64,000 nucleotides of DNA from Oscheius onirici (GCA_932521025.1 OW051473.1:6510001-6574000), one strand, 5' to 3'; shown: positions 33,108 to 47,800, numbered from the stretch's first letter. Translations and numbers: made by a program. The notes: generated by a model from the letters alone, not told the origin.

Positions 33108-35817
33108 CTTACCTGAAATTTTGGATATTTTAAAAGAAGACGAAGAAAAAATAATTCAAAAAAAAACTTGAAGAAACGAGCCAATAAAGGAGAAAAATGC
33201 GAAGAAACAGTTGTAAAAGTTGGGCTCGCTGCCAACCATTGTGGCTACAAGTAAACAACGCTCCGGGTCAATCGATATAACCATGATCTCAAAGCATGCG
33301 GGAGAACTTACTTTCAAAAAATCTGCATGATAATATTTAGAAAATGATAAACGAAAAAGATCAATGGAGTACCTTATCTAACCCAGAAGGTCTTTGTCAA
33401 ATTGACAAAGAAGCATGAGAATGTCTTTTTGCACAAAGTTCCATGATTTTCTAGCGAATAACCCGAATTAAACATTATAAAAAATCCAATCTTGTGTTGC
33501 ATAGATAGGCGAAAGGCAAAGTAAACAAATAGAAATTGGCCACGTTTTCAGGACAGTGAGGCTAATGATAATCTTGAGGACGCGCCGTGCGTAGGAAAAG
33601 AGTCCTGAGATGACATTTACCATATTGGTTTTGACTAACATCTGAAAAAGGGGTTGCTAAGGATTTATTCTATTTTAAATATTGTGCTTTAATGCTATCG
33701 TTGAAAGTACAAGCGTTTTCAAACTTAGAAATTGCGCTTGAACACGTGTATAGATGCTTGCTCAATTGATTAACCTAGAATTTATAAGAGACGAGTCGAT
33801 TCCGTTGCTAGGATAAATATAACAAAGATACGTATATATTTTCTTTGTGAAAAAGAGTTTGTTGACAGTGTTCCATAAGTCGAATCGGTACGAATGCATT
33901 TTTCAATGAGCTGCTCTACCTTTCACTATCAACGGCAAACATCGTTTTTCAAGAGAGACGAAGTTAACGTCAAAAACGCGTTGCTACTGAATCTATTTTA
34001 ATGTGGTTGTGAGCTTATTGGGCAGCGTCTTAAACCGGCCAGCGGATAAAAAGTGCTGATCATTCACGAAGCAAAACATCTGGACTCATTCACAAAAATG
34101 AGATTTTGAGAGGGGAATGAGAGTGTTTTGAATCAAAGGGGATGAGTTCAAAAGATGCTAAATTTTTGTGGGTTCAGTGGCCAGACGTTCTTTTCAAATA
34201 ATGGGCTGAGTCCAATTAAGATTCTATGGCCTTCGACCTTCCAATTTCCCCTCTCGTCCAGTTCATTCAATCCAGAGTAAAAAGAGACTTCCATTGAGAG
34301 CGTCAGCAGTTCTCTTGACTCAAATAGCATAGCCCACGGCATATCGATCAGTGACCACTATGTTTTGACCGCAACTCCTGTTTTCCGTCATTTCATCTAG
34401 GCCACGAAGGTTTGTAAGTTTTTGCTCAAAATTTAAAATGTAAACCGGAACACCCAAGAAGAGGGAGCAGATAATTAGAGTTAAGATAAGAGTGACCACA
34501 TAGCATTTGATAAGGAAATGAGCGGGGAAAAGAGCCCTGATCAAAGCAAGGTTCTTCCTGAACGGAAAACAGCGCAGAAAAAGATGTTTTCCGTCACAAG
34601 ATGGGCCTTTCTCTAAGCTAAATCCGGAGACTACGACTATCAGAACATCGAATGGCAAATGCACGACTGCTTAATTAAAAATTAATAGTATTGCGTTGAG
34701 TGTACCTCAGTCGATAATGATATTTAGCGCACCTCCTTCGCTGCAAATATCATGTCTTTCCCAGAATTCTTAGACCACCAATACCATTTTTGTGATTGGT
34801 CTGTTTTGAACTCTTTTTCTCTATTTTCGTCGAGTTGGCGAGACAACACCAGGGATCGCTCACTGTGCAATAGGTCATCGGCCAATTTACCCTTCTGTCA
34901 AATGTTTTTGCAATGTTCTTATCTACATCACAACGCATTCACGTGCTTGACCTGATCTGGTCAGTTGAACTTTGACCACGATAGCTAGACCAAATGGCCA
35001 ACTGAGGATTTAATCGTAAAAGACTTTGGTGCAGCCGTCTTTGTTTTGTTGCTCTGTGTGGACCATTTGGACTGTTATCTTCCTCAACTTGTCTCAACAT
35101 TTTGTTGACAGCGGCAATACTATCGATTTCCAATTCGAAAATATAATTTAAAATCGCTTCCCATGCATTACAACAGTCAGCTTCAGTTATTTCCTCCCGT
35201 TCAAACGTACTTTTTATTTGTTTTCAACATTCTCTCCCCGCTCCGGCATGTGTCCTTTTGATCCGAAATGAATTGCTCCTAGGCTCCCAAGTAGTTCCTT
35301 TTCCTCAGTCTGTTCATCAATTGTCTAAAGAGTGCGGAGATTACTCGCCGAATGCAATATTGATGAACGTGCTCCTGCCATTTGCCTTTTGCTTTAGAGA
35401 CTTAGGGGCTTATTCACATATATGTAGCTGTGTAACAACTGCTCAGATAACCCGGTCTATTACCAACTGGTGTGTGGATTGTGGGTGTAATCAGTCCGGC
35501 GGGAACGGGACATCCAGAGCGCAGTCCTAGGTCGTCCCGTTCAAATTTCGCCGAACATTGTAGATACGAAAACAGTTTTGGTTTTCCCGACCTGTTTGTA
35601 TAGCCTTATTTAGACGCATGTGATCTTGTTTCACACTGTTTTTAGGTTTTCCCCAGTGTGATCCTAATTTGTTTGGTTGCGGACTTTTTCACTGTCAATC
35701 CTTATCGTTTCACGTTCGTTGTACTTAGCCTCTTATCTCCGTGTGGACAGCACACGTATTTTGGTCCGTTCTTCTCAGCTGGTGCTCCTTTCTCTTTTTA
35801 ATTAATCCTTTTTAGTA
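33108..35817. other. Intergenic between divergent CCDC6-like and GOGAT genes
   Basis: About 2.7 kb that should hold both promoters. It contains two overlapping minus-strand frames at 34148-34664 (listed separately) and a 64-codon frame at 34939-35133. Pyrimidine-rich sequence ending CTTTTTAG lies 2 bases before the GOGAT ATG. Confidence 0.55.
34148..34664 (-). pseudogene. Possible broken gene for a one-TM protein
   Basis: A 114-codon frame (34664-34320) contains a clear hydrophobic segment (CYVVTLILTLIICSLFLGVP), as in a type II membrane anchor. A second frame (34342-34148), offset by one base and overlapping it, continues with ordinary-looking protein sequence (LNELDERGNWKVEGHRI). Together they could be one gene with a frameshift, or unrelated chance frames. 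I do not recognise a family. Confidence 0.2.
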
Positions 35818-38800
35818 ATGGTAATCCTAACGAAAGAACAACAAGAAGAAGCCGCCAAGGGTCTTTGGCTGCCTCAACTCGAGCGCGATGCTTGTGGAGT
35901 CGGTTTCGTCTGTTCCATTCAAGGCATCAAAACGCACAAGGTACGCAACAAGTTGTGTTGTTCATTCGAAATTTTAGATCATGCAAGATGCCAGAACGAT
36001 GCTCGAAAGAATGGCTCACCGAGGAGCCTGTGGTTGTGACAACGATTCCGGTGATGGCGCTGGTGTCTTAGCCAGCATTCCTGATCTCATGTATCGAAAA
36101 TCTGTCAAAGAGTAAGGTTTCACAGTTTTTACACACACACAATATCTTTCAGACAAGAGAACATTGATCTGCCTCCATATGGCCAATATGCTACGGGTAT
36201 ACTGTTCCTGAATGCTGACTCCTACAAACAGGCCAAAGTATGTCTGTTCTTTAGACTACGGTATCAAACATTTCCAGGAAGCGTTTGGTGATCTCGCTCG
36301 TGCTTGCAATGTACGAGTCATTGCTTGGAGAAAGCTAATAACTGATCGTAGTGTCTTGGGAGAAGAAGCTCGAAAAACGGAACCACTGATTCGACAGGTA
36401 TTTGTGACTGCCGACTATGCTGCCTCGGACAGTGACCGATTCGAGAGAAATGTCTACCTCCTGAGGAAACAAGCTGTGAACAACATGGCTAAACAGCTAG
36501 TAGAGTGCTATGTCAGTTCCTTGAGCTCATCCACCATTGTTTACAAGGTAAGTTAACAATTTTACGTTTTCAAAAATAATTTTTAGGGACAATTCAATAC
36601 TCATCAACTGTACAAATACTACGAAGATTTGGCCAATGCTGATTTCGAGTCTCACATTGCTCTTGTACATTCCCGGTTCTCTACCAACACTTTTCCCAGT
36701 TGGAATCGTGCCCAGCCAAACAGAATGTTGGCTCACAACGGAGAGATCAACACTCTTCGAGGAAACATCAATCTCATGAGAGCTAGAGAAGGTGTCATGT
36801 ACAGTGCCAAGTACGAGGAAGATCTTGACAAGCTGTATCCAGTTGTCGAGGAGGTATACTTTCTTCTTTGATTTACAAAATGATCTTTTAAGGGATTAAC
36901 CGATTCTGGCTGCTTTGACAACGTACTGGAGTTCCTTGTTAAAGCTGGAGACCGCTCTCTGCCTGAAGCTGCCATGACGATGGTCCCAGAGGCATGGGAG
37001 AAAGACGAGGTAACCTCATTTTTTACCCGAAAGATCATGTTTTCAGGAAATGTCATCTGAAAAGAAGGCTTTCTACCGCTGGGCCGGCATGACCATGGAA
37101 CCTTGGGATGGTCCAGCCCTCCTCACGTTCTCTGATGGTCGCTACATCGGAGCAATTCTGGATAGAAATGGTCTACGTCCAGCTCGGTACTATCTGACAA
37201 AAGATGACATTCTCTATCTATCTTCCGAAGTCGGAGTCAACGACCATGATGTTGCTGCCGTCATCAAAAAGGTTAGTCTCAAACGGGGGGAATAATTTAT
37301 TATCGCCAAAGTAGAAGCTCTGCCGTGTCACTCTATCGCGTCAGTCTAAGTCTTGTTTAGAAGTCATTGTCGGGTCCATATGGGAGGCTGAAGACAGGGG
37401 TCGTTAGATATCCTTACTGAAATACTTACCCAATGTAGTCGACAGGAACATATTCTCCTCCAAGATGAACGGGAACAGCTCGCTTTCCAAAGCGCATCAG
37501 AATACGATTAGGAGCGGCTAGAGATACGGTCGAGCAGGCCACGAGCACGACCAAAAGGGCCAGAAGGAAGCGGATGTTAAGCATCTTGCCTGAAAAGAAG
37601 AATGGGTTTGGGAGGATGGGTTAATGAGACGTATCAGAAAGCAATGGTACTGTTGGAATGGGAAACAGCTCCAAACACTGCCCGCCCTTTCCAATCTAGT
37701 TCATTTTATAGCCAAACGTTTATCATAAATTGAGGAAGAGGCGGAGCTTTGGATGACAGTAAATTTGACTATGAGAAATTGGAAAAGTAGGCACGCGACA
37801 ATTTTGGCACGTCTGTAGTCGCCATTTTTGAAAAAAGGACAAATGAGCCCAAGTCCACGTGAACCAACATCATTCTGGTAGGCTGAGGCGAATTTGATCT
37901 AAATGGAAACTCGAGATCTCGCATGCTGGGACCAATAGCCTGACTTCATTGTGTGAAATATGATTCGCACAATGTTGTGCAGTACAAGGATTTTGACAAA
38001 AAAATGGACTGAAAACATTTAAAATAAAAGGAATGGCAGAAGATGTCGACTCCTGGCTGTTATACAGAGGAAAGTGTTTGCTCATGAGGGCTGTCTAGGA
38101 ACCGAAATCAGGGTGGATTCGCACATACTCGTCTTGACAAATTGCCTCTTGAAATCCGAATGGCAAAGCAGTTGCCCCAATATATGTCGGGAGCATCTAT
38201 CTACCGAGGCATACGGGAAATGCGCAGTCGCGTCATGTAATCCCGTAGTAGTCCATCTTCTTCTGGAGCTCATGTACACTCCTCTATGTAGAGAGAAAGA
38301 GAATTAGAGGCAGGTTAAAGTGCCTGCCTCGAAGCACGGATATGAAACATGCACGATGTTTGAAAGCGCCATAATCTCGTAAAGTAACGTCACAATATTT
38401 ACGACAACTTATTAAAGTGCGTCTACCCGGTTTTGGAACAGCATGAAATCGAATGTTTTGTTCGACCTGTCTGGATTTGGCTATTTTCGAACATTGACCT
38501 CTTCCGCAAGCTATATTCGAAACATAAAAGTACCGTATCTTCCTAACTCTAACACGATAATTATGCTCTCGGCCCTCTAATTTGTGAGCTGCAATAACTT
38601 CCTGTTCATTTTACGACTAAATTTGGCATAATGTTGTTGGTTTGACGCAGTGTGATCAACTATGAAATCGAGTGTTTTCTGAGGGTTAAGGTCAGATGGC
38701 GCGGGTGGTCAAGCGGGTCCGTGCGAACAAGGAAATGATGAATTTCGAGGATTAAAAAGTTTCAAAAGTTAAGGTTACTAACGTCCCCTCTTTTGGGTAG

Positions 38801-41800
38801 GCTCATGAGGAAGACATTGTGCATCAAAAGTGGAAAACATTCCCTCTTGAGTTCCCACGGGCCAGAACAATTGGAATACTTTCAATAGGCTTAGAATTCC
38901 TTTCGGGAAGATCTCAGCAAATGAGTTGTGGTCTGAGCAAAAGTTTGCTTCAATACGATTATAAGAGATCACACCACATCATGGAGGGGTCATTTTTAGG
39001 CAACTCGTTATCTTGGGACATCTCCTGGGAGAGTTTCTCTGAAAATGTGTAGTCTAACAGCAGTTCATTTATTAACGAGATACAATAGAAGAGTTTCTCT
39101 TGCGTTTCGAGAATTTACTTGCCGAACCGCATAGTTCCCAGAGGATCCCGCTTTCCGAACCGCATTGTGCCGAATGGTGCTCCTGAAAAGTGGTCCCGTG
39201 TTCGCACCTAGCTGATGAGCAAACTAACCCTCTTCGTAAGATCTCTTGCCGAATCGCATCGTTCCTAGCGGCGCCCCTAAATTATTTGTAGATTCGAAAG
39301 CTCGGATGCTATTACGTTTTCCGAAGCGCATGGTACCCAACGGGGCTCTGATGCTCCTTTGCGTTTCCTCATCAACGGACCTCTTGTCGAGACCGGAGTA
39401 GTCCATGTCGTCATCGTCGTAGGCCCTTTTGCCGAATCTCATAGTGCCAAGTGGGGCTCGCTTATTTGCTATTTCACCTGTAAGAGGGCACATTGTACCA
39501 AAAAAAGCAAAATGTTTACCGTACCTGTAACAAGAGCTACCAAGAAGAGGAAGGGGAGTAGGAGAGCAGTGGAGGTCATGACTGTTGTGTGAATGAGTGC
39601 TCTCTCAACAACCAAGGCGATACAGCGGTTGTATGGTTGACTGGACTGCCAGTCGTGTTATGAACAGATTCCCTAAAAATTTACGCCTCTTTCCGTGTGA
39701 ACGCCCTCAATTCCTGTTGATAAATTCAAGGTTTAGAGACAATCTCAAGACATGAAATAGGGCAAATGAGAAAGTGTTGTCGACGTTAGGAGAAAAGGTC
39801 AAAGTAGCACAAAATTGGTGCTTATGTACTGCCCCTTTTAGGGATTTCAATAGATAGGAAATGAACATAAGTCTGGCGACCAATTACTGGCACCACCTTC
39901 CTTTGTAACGTTTCCGGACTGGTAAAAAGGGAGGTGAAGTCAGAAAGACCAATTGGCGCTACCTTAGGGTCAAAATAACTCCTACGCACGATGAATTTAG
40001 GCTACTTTGACTTTCTACTACGACTTCTAAGAAATATGAAAAATGCGGTAGTAGAGCAGAAAATGTTACGAACATAAATCATGGTGTGCACATGGCTAGA
40101 TATTAACCTTCCACCAGATTGAAGACCAATTTTCTCGTTTTTCAAATGACAATCCTTCACTCTAAAAATGAAACATCCTTCCAACATCAAGCTTCTTCAT
40201 TATTCACAAAGAAATATATAGAGTTTAGACAAAGACGGGAACAGTTGGGGAGGGGAGGGAGAGACAGGCTTTAGTAGTAGTCACCGGAAGGGTCGAACCG
40301 CTTACCGAACCTGAATAACATCATATTTGCAAAGCAACAGTTTTCTCATACCTGATTGGCTCTCTGGGAGAACGCTTTCCAAAGCGGATGGGCTCTCCGC
40401 GGAAGCGTTTCATAGGCATGTTTTCAACATCCCTGCTGTACGCACTCATAGTAGATCCCTGCAAACGTTTGCTTTGAGTAATAATATTTCTTCTTACCAG
40501 TATACTGAGAAGGGCCAAGATCAGGAGCGAGAAGACGGCGCGGACCTGCATGTCTCAACTGAACTGGGGTTAATGACATTTAGCGTGTTGATAAGAACAA
40601 CAAGGAAGATACAAAATTTATAAGGAAGTATAAAAAGTTGTTTTTCAGGATCGTCTGAAACCAGGAAGAATGCTTCTGGTTGATACTCAGGAAAAGAAGA
40701 TCGAACAGGATGTCGACCTCAAGATGCGTATTGCTACTCTGCGCGATCATAAAAAGCTCTCACATAAGAGAATCTACTTGGATCTGCTTAAGAAGGACGA
40801 TGTGGTAAGGGACAGAAGGATTGAGCACTTTGAGCTTAGGAAAAAACAGCTCACTTGCCTTTGGGGCCTTCTCAGGGAAATTGGGTAATGCACCTTTGCG
40901 TCACGAGAAAATGGAGCTCTTCCGCCTCCCATCACTTTGCTTTGGAGTCCTTAGAAAGAAGACAATACCAATTTTCCTGGGACATGACGCTAAAAAGTAA
41001 TATTTTTATAGCTGTCTCACGGAGCTGTCACAAGCGAGTTTCTCATCAAGTGTCGTCTGGAGACATTGGGAATAGAGTCATCCAAGCGAAAGGATGTCCA
41101 CCTTGACTCGGACCGTCGTCTGACTCTATACGCCTACACCCATGATACTTTTTCGCTGCTGCTGGTCCCGATGATAAAGGAAAAGTAAGTTGAGGAGAGC
41201 TCGCGATCCAGACAGGAACAGAGACTGAACAGTTTGAACCGCCTCTAACATTTTATGATAATGAGTTTGCTGACGTTTAAGACGAAAGAGCTGTCTTTAA
41301 ATCTTCGCAAACGCAGAATAATTAGGCGGCGAATCTTCCGCGAAAGTGTCTGGGAACGTCAAAATCTGGGAACTTGAACTTTTACAGGAAGGAAGCTCTT
41401 GGTTCTATGGGAAATGATGCTGCTTTGGCCTGTCTCTCGGACTTCAGCCCCCTGCTGTTCAGCTACTTTCAGCAACTGTTCGCTCAGGTTTGTTTGCAAA
41501 AATAGATAGGGATGAAGGAAGCGAAGATTATCACGTTAGAGGACCACTACTGGCTCCAGATCGGTTTACTTCACGCGACGGGTGGATCTATTCGATACGC
41601 TTCCCTAATCATGCAAAAGGACACTACTAGAGTAGGCGGCAAGCAAATCAGTGTGGTCTGATAGTAAAATAATTAGCAGTTGAAGCAGAGCTCGCACAGA
41701 CGCAAGCAACTGGGTAATGTGGGTATCTGGACCGAATACTTCCATAGCATGCAATGACGCCATTTTGTGCAAGAAAGAAGACACTTTTCGACCCGAGGTT

Positions 41801-44800
41801 CAAAGTTGAAACGCCAATCTTTTCAGGTCACCAATCCACCCATTGACCCCTTCCGTGAACAGATCGTCATGTCTCTTAGATGCCCAGTCGGCCCTGAATC
41901 GAATCTGCTGGAACCGACTGGCGAACTTCAAAGTAGACTGATCTTGGAGCAACCAGTGCTCTCGTTGATCGATATGGAGGTAAGAAAAAATGACGTGCAA
42001 CCGGTTGCAAGACAATAGCTCTGAGCCAATCGCCAAACTTAATGAGTCGTTTCTAACGCGTCTTGGCTCTTAATTGGCAAAAGCTTACGAATCCTTTTCC
42101 AGGTCATCAAGAGAACAATGTACAGAGGGTGGAAGAGCAAGACGATCGATATCACCTTTCCTGTCAAGTATGATGTTAAAGGTGAGCCAAGTAGGCGGAG
42201 AAGGGACAGTTTTTCGGATAATTGCCCTGTCTCACCAGCCTTCTTCAGAACTGGGAAATGATTAACGGTGTCCTCTGACGAAGGAAGCGGAAAGTACAAA
42301 AAGAACTGCGCATGACGGGCATCCAGAGAATCATTTTTGTTAAAGACATTCATTATCTTGACTGCTACCGCGAAAACAATCATGGGGAAAAATAATGATT
42401 AGGCAAGATCTTTGGGCCAGAAGTCAAGAGAAACAGACAAGACAGAAAATTTGCAGGTCTGGTTCCGGGTCTCGACAGAATCTGCTGTGAAGCGTGTACT
42501 GCCGCCTTGGATGGATATCAAATCTTGGTTCTGTCGGACCGAAATGCAAATCAAGTAATTTAAGTCCACAGGACCGGAATGATAAATGGGATTTCAGGAC
42601 AACGTACCCATTTCATCTTTGCTCGCCGTTGGAGCAGTTCATCAATGCCTCATCCGTCACCGTCTCAGAATGAAAGTGGCTATCTTTGTCGAGACCGGAG
42701 AGGCCAGAGTCGTGCATGACTTCTGTGTGCTACTGGGATTCGGAGCAGATGCCATCTGTCCCTACATGGTCTTTGAAACCATGTACAGACTGAGACATCT
42801 CGGCCTATTAGACAAGGAACTCAATGATGAACAAGTAAAACGCATTAAGAACAAACAATTAAATCTCTCTTAGGTATTCCAAGGCTACAGACAAGGAATC
42901 GAAAGAGGAATCTTTAAAGTGATGGCAAAGATGGGCATCAGCACCCTGCACTCGTACAAACATGCTCAAATCTTTGAAATTGTTGGACTGGCTCAAGAAG
43001 TGGTCGACATGTGCTTCAAAAATACAGTATCACGCCTTGGAGGAGCGTCATTCGAGATTCTAGCTGCTGAGGCACTGAAACGTCATCGAGCGGCTTATCC
43101 GACGTCGGAGTCGGGAAAACATACGTTTGGTTAGTTTACGCAAGGCTCTTTGTCTCATTTTTCTCCCAGATTACTCAATTATTCTCAAAAATATGATTAG
43201 TAAACGGATAACTTCCGGCATAACAAAAATAAAAAAGAATGCTCAGTCGAATTACAGATTCGAAAGCTGTGGGCAATTATGGTGAGCTATATTAGATTTG
43301 TGTGGCTTTTGTTGGTCATAATGTTGTATTCTAACGCTGTTTTTTAGTTTGATTACTAAGACACGCGCTTAATGATGTGGTTTAGGCGATTCGCGCACAC
43401 TTGTGGCTACGGGTACCTATCACTGGAGAGCTGGAGGAGAGAAACACGTCAATGAACCCGAGGCCATTGCCAAACTCCAGGTAGCTAAACTTGGCTCCCA
43501 CGTGTCATGACAAATTGTAGGCTGCCACGAAGCTCAATAACCCGAAAACGTTCCAAGAATACTCATCAGCATCGAACTTGGCTCAAAGATGGTGCTCCTT
43601 GAGAGGACAGCTGGAAATCAAAACAAGTGCCAAAGTCACGATTCCGTTGAGTGAAGTTGAACCGGCTAGCGAGATTGTCAAGAGATTCGTGACCGGAGCC
43701 ATGTCTTTCGGTTCAATTTCTTGGGAGGCTCATACTACGCTGGCTATTGCAATGAATCGCATCGGAGCCAAGTCTAACACCGGAGAAGGAGGAGAACGAC
43801 CGGAGAGATACACAAAGGGACAAGATCCCAACAACAATCTTCGCTCTGCGATCAAGCAAGTAGCTTCAGCCAGATTCGGAGTTACTTCCTCCTACTTGGC
43901 CAATGCTGATGAACTGCAAATCAAGATGGCTCAAGGAGCGAAGCCTGGAGAAGGAGGAGAACTTCCCGGACACAAGGTTACCAAAGGAATTGCGGATACT
44001 CGCAAATCTACGCCTGGAGTAGGACTCATCTCTCCGCCTCCACATCACGACATCTACAGTATCGAAGATCTTGCTCAGGTAGGTTAAAAAAGTCCAAATC
44101 ATAATTCACTTTAGCTGATCTACGATCTAAAGTGCGCTAATCCTTGTGCTAGAGTTAGTGTGAAGCTCGTTTCCGAGGCTGGAGTAGGCATTATCGCGTC
44201 CGGAGTAGTAAAGGGTAACGCTGATCATCTGACCATTTCCGGACATGATGGAGGAACAGGAGCATCGAGGTAGGATTTATTCATAACCAGTAAACACTTA
44301 TAATAGCTGGACTGGAATCAAACACGCCGGCTTGCCTTGGGAGCTAGGAATTGCCGAGACTCACCAGGTTTTGACCATGAATAACTTAAGAAGTAGGGTT
44401 GTTCTACAAGCTGATGGACAGATTCGAACTGGTAAGTGAAACTGCAGATCATTATAAAGAGTAATTTCCAGGACGTGATGTGATGATTGCTGCTCTCCTG
44501 GGAGCTGACGAGTTCGGCATGTCGACTGCACCTCTCATTGTGCTCGGATGTACTATGATGAGAAAGTGTCATCTGAATACTTGTCCTGTCGGGATTGCAA
44601 CACAGGATCCAGAGCTGAGAGCAAAATTCGAAGGACAAGCCGAACATGTCGTCAACTACATGTTCATGGTGGCTGAAGAAGTACGATACTTCATGTCAAA
44701 ACTCGGACTGCGAAAGATCTCCGAAGCTGTAGGACGCACAGATCTTCTCTACGCCAACCCTAACCCTGTCAACAAAAAAGCTACCATGCTGGAGTTTGGG

Positions 44801-47800
44801 TCAATCCTCAAGAATGTTCATCACATGTACCCGGAAGTCTCCACAGAAGGAGGAACTGTGAAGCAAGTAGCATAATTTTAAAGTGTAACTCAGCATGCGG
44901 ATTTCAGACAATCGAGATTGGAGATCTGGAAAAAGACATTCTGACCCAGCTGGACAGCGTCTTCACCGAGAAAGGAGAACACAAAAGATTCGAGAACAAG
45001 ACGATAACTAACCTGGACCGAGCATTCGGAGCAAGGATCAGCTATGAGGTTCGGCCCACCTAATTGAATGACCTTAAGTGGCCCATTTTAGATCTCCAAG
45101 CGCTACGACGAAGAAGGCCTCAGTGGCACGCGCTCCATCTACATTGACCTCAAGGGTTCTGCTGGACAATCGTTCTGTGCCTTCCTGGCCAAAGGAGTGA
45201 CCGTGAATCTTGAGGGAGATGCAAACGACTATGTCGGAAAGTGTCTGTCTGGTGGACACATCGTGGTATATCCTCACAAGAACTCTATTTTCAAATCGGA
45301 AGAAAACTCGGTAATTGGAAATGTTGCCCTCTATGGAGCTACCAGTGGAGAATGTTGGTTCCGAGGAGTTGCAGGAGAGCGCTTCGCTGTCCGAAACTCT
45401 GGCGCCACAGCAGTCGTTGAATCTGTTGGAGATCACGGGTGCGAGTACATGACTGGTGGTCGAGTTATCGTCCTCGGAGAAGTTGGTAGAAACTTTGCTG
45501 CAGCTATGAGTGGAGGAATCGCCTACATCTTCAACAAGTTTGAATCTATTTTTTTGTGTCTAAAGGAAACTTTCAGTAACGACCATACAATCGGTCGTAT
45601 CAACACTGCTACTGTTGATTTGGACGAGCCAACTGAGGACGACCTCATCTGGGTCTACGAGAAGATCACCAAGTTCATCGAGTTGACCGGGTCCGAGCTC
45701 GGCAAGTTCATTTTGGAGAACTGGCAGACCGTTCACGGAAAACTGGTCAAAGTTTTCCCCAAGGACTATAAAAGAGTGTTAGAAGAAGCTAAGGCTGAGA
45801 AGAAGAAACTGGAAGAAGAACAGAAGCTGTCTGCTGGACACCACCGTACAAGAACTCTATCCATGGACATGCAGATTGCTCCTACTATTCATCTGAAGCA
45901 CAAGAAGAAGGATCTTACCAAGAGAAAACTAAGCGTGAGTACTTTACATCCTGGCCTTTGTAGCTTAGAATATTTTTACAGAAAGATGATGTGCAACTCG
46001 CTGTTCCAAAGGTTAATGCTTGCCTTAGTTCCTAATCTTATAACAGTCTGTATTTTAAAAATGCATGGGTGTTTTTCAGTATTGATAGCGTTTAACGATA
46101 ATATTTCTTTCAGATTGGAAACCGTTCGCGGAAACTGTCCAAAACTATTCGTCCTCAGGATATCGTCGGATTTGAAGGAGAGGAGGATCTCCAGGAAGCC
46201 ATCGATCTGGAAGATGCGGACAAGCAGTCGGGCAATGAGAGTAACTCTGATGACGAGGTTTTCAAAAAAGAACAATGGGATAAAGCGAAGATTTTAGTTC
46301 AACTACAGCCGTCACATCGACATTGAAAACATGCCTGTTCCGGGTCATTTGATCAAGAAAGATGAACCTCTGGACAAGCTCCGTGGATTCGTCAAGTATC
46401 AGCGACAGAAACAGATCTACCGTCCGGCCGAAGAGCGCTTGAAGGATTGGGATGAGGTGTACGACTTTGAAGCTATCAGAAAGAACATCCGTGAACAAGC
46501 AGCCAGGTGGGTCATTTTGTAATTATCTTTAAAATCGTTTCAGATGCATGGACTGTGGTATTCCGTTCTGTCAAGGACACACTGGTTGTCCTCTCGGCAA
46601 CATTATTCCTAAATGGAACGACTTTGTTTTCAAGAAGAACTGGCGCCAAGCTCTCGAGCAACTTCTCCAGACAAACAACTTCCCAGAGTTCACTGGGCGT
46701 GTTTGTCCTGCTCCTTGTGAAGTAAGGTTTATTATGTGCTAAACAGAATGTTTTCATTCAGGGTGCCTGCTGCCTTGGTATCGGAGCTCCAGCTGTTACT
46801 ATCAAGTCCATCGAATGCGCCATCATTGACTACGCCTTCATGCAAGGATGGCTCAAGGCACAGAAGCCCGCTGAGAACACTGGAAAGAGAGTCGCCATTA
46901 TTGGATCAGGACCATCTGGACTGGCTGCTGCAGCTCAACTCATCAAGGTTGGACACACTGTGGTGGTGTACGAAAGGAAGAACAGAGTTGGAGGACTTCT
47001 AAGGTGTGTCATTCTTAAAATCTTCAATTATATTTACTTTTAGATACGGAATCCCTACCATGAAGCTCGACAAGTTTGTTGTTGATCGCCGTGTGAAGCT
47101 TCTCGAAGAGGAGGGAGTGCGTTTCCTCACCAGTACCGAGATTGGAAAAGATGTTCCCGCCGATTTCCTTCTGAAAGAAAATGATGCAATAATTGTTTGC
47201 ACAGGCTCTACCACTGCTCGCGATCTTCCTGTTGAAGGACGTGATGCCAAAGGAATCTGCTTCGCCATGGAATTCCTCGAAAAGAGTCAAAAGAAGAGAG
47301 CCGGTGACAACATTGCTTGGGAAGGACTGGATCCAAAAGACAAGAAGGTTGTCATCCTTGGAGGAGGAGACACAGCAACTGACTGCATTGGAACCAGTCT
47401 TCGTTTCGGAGCCAAGACCATCAGAGCTTTCGAGATCATGCCAGCTCACGGAGAAAACAGAAAGCCTAACAACCCCTGGCCCGAATGGCCGTGGATCTTC
47501 CGCGTTGACTACGGTCACGAAGAAGCCAAGATCAAAAATGGAGAGGATCCGAGAACTTATGCCATCTCTACCAAGGTATGGACGCAAAACTAGTTAAATT
47601 CAAAAAGAGTTTCAGTCATTTTCAACGGCCACAAACTCTGCTGGCATCAAGGTCATCACTGGGCTGAACATTGTCCAAGTGGAATGGGTGGATGAGAACG
47701 GAATGAGGAAGATGAAGGAGGTGCCAGGGAGCGAGGAAACAGTCGACTGCGATCTCTGCATCATTGCCATGGGTTTTGTTGGCCCGGAAAAAGTAACTGC

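Noticed and set aside
38701-38765. tRNA-like sequence (GGTGGTCAAGCGGGTC) near 38.7 kb
   Set aside because: The A-box resemblance is fair, but the B box is degraded and no cloverleaf forms.
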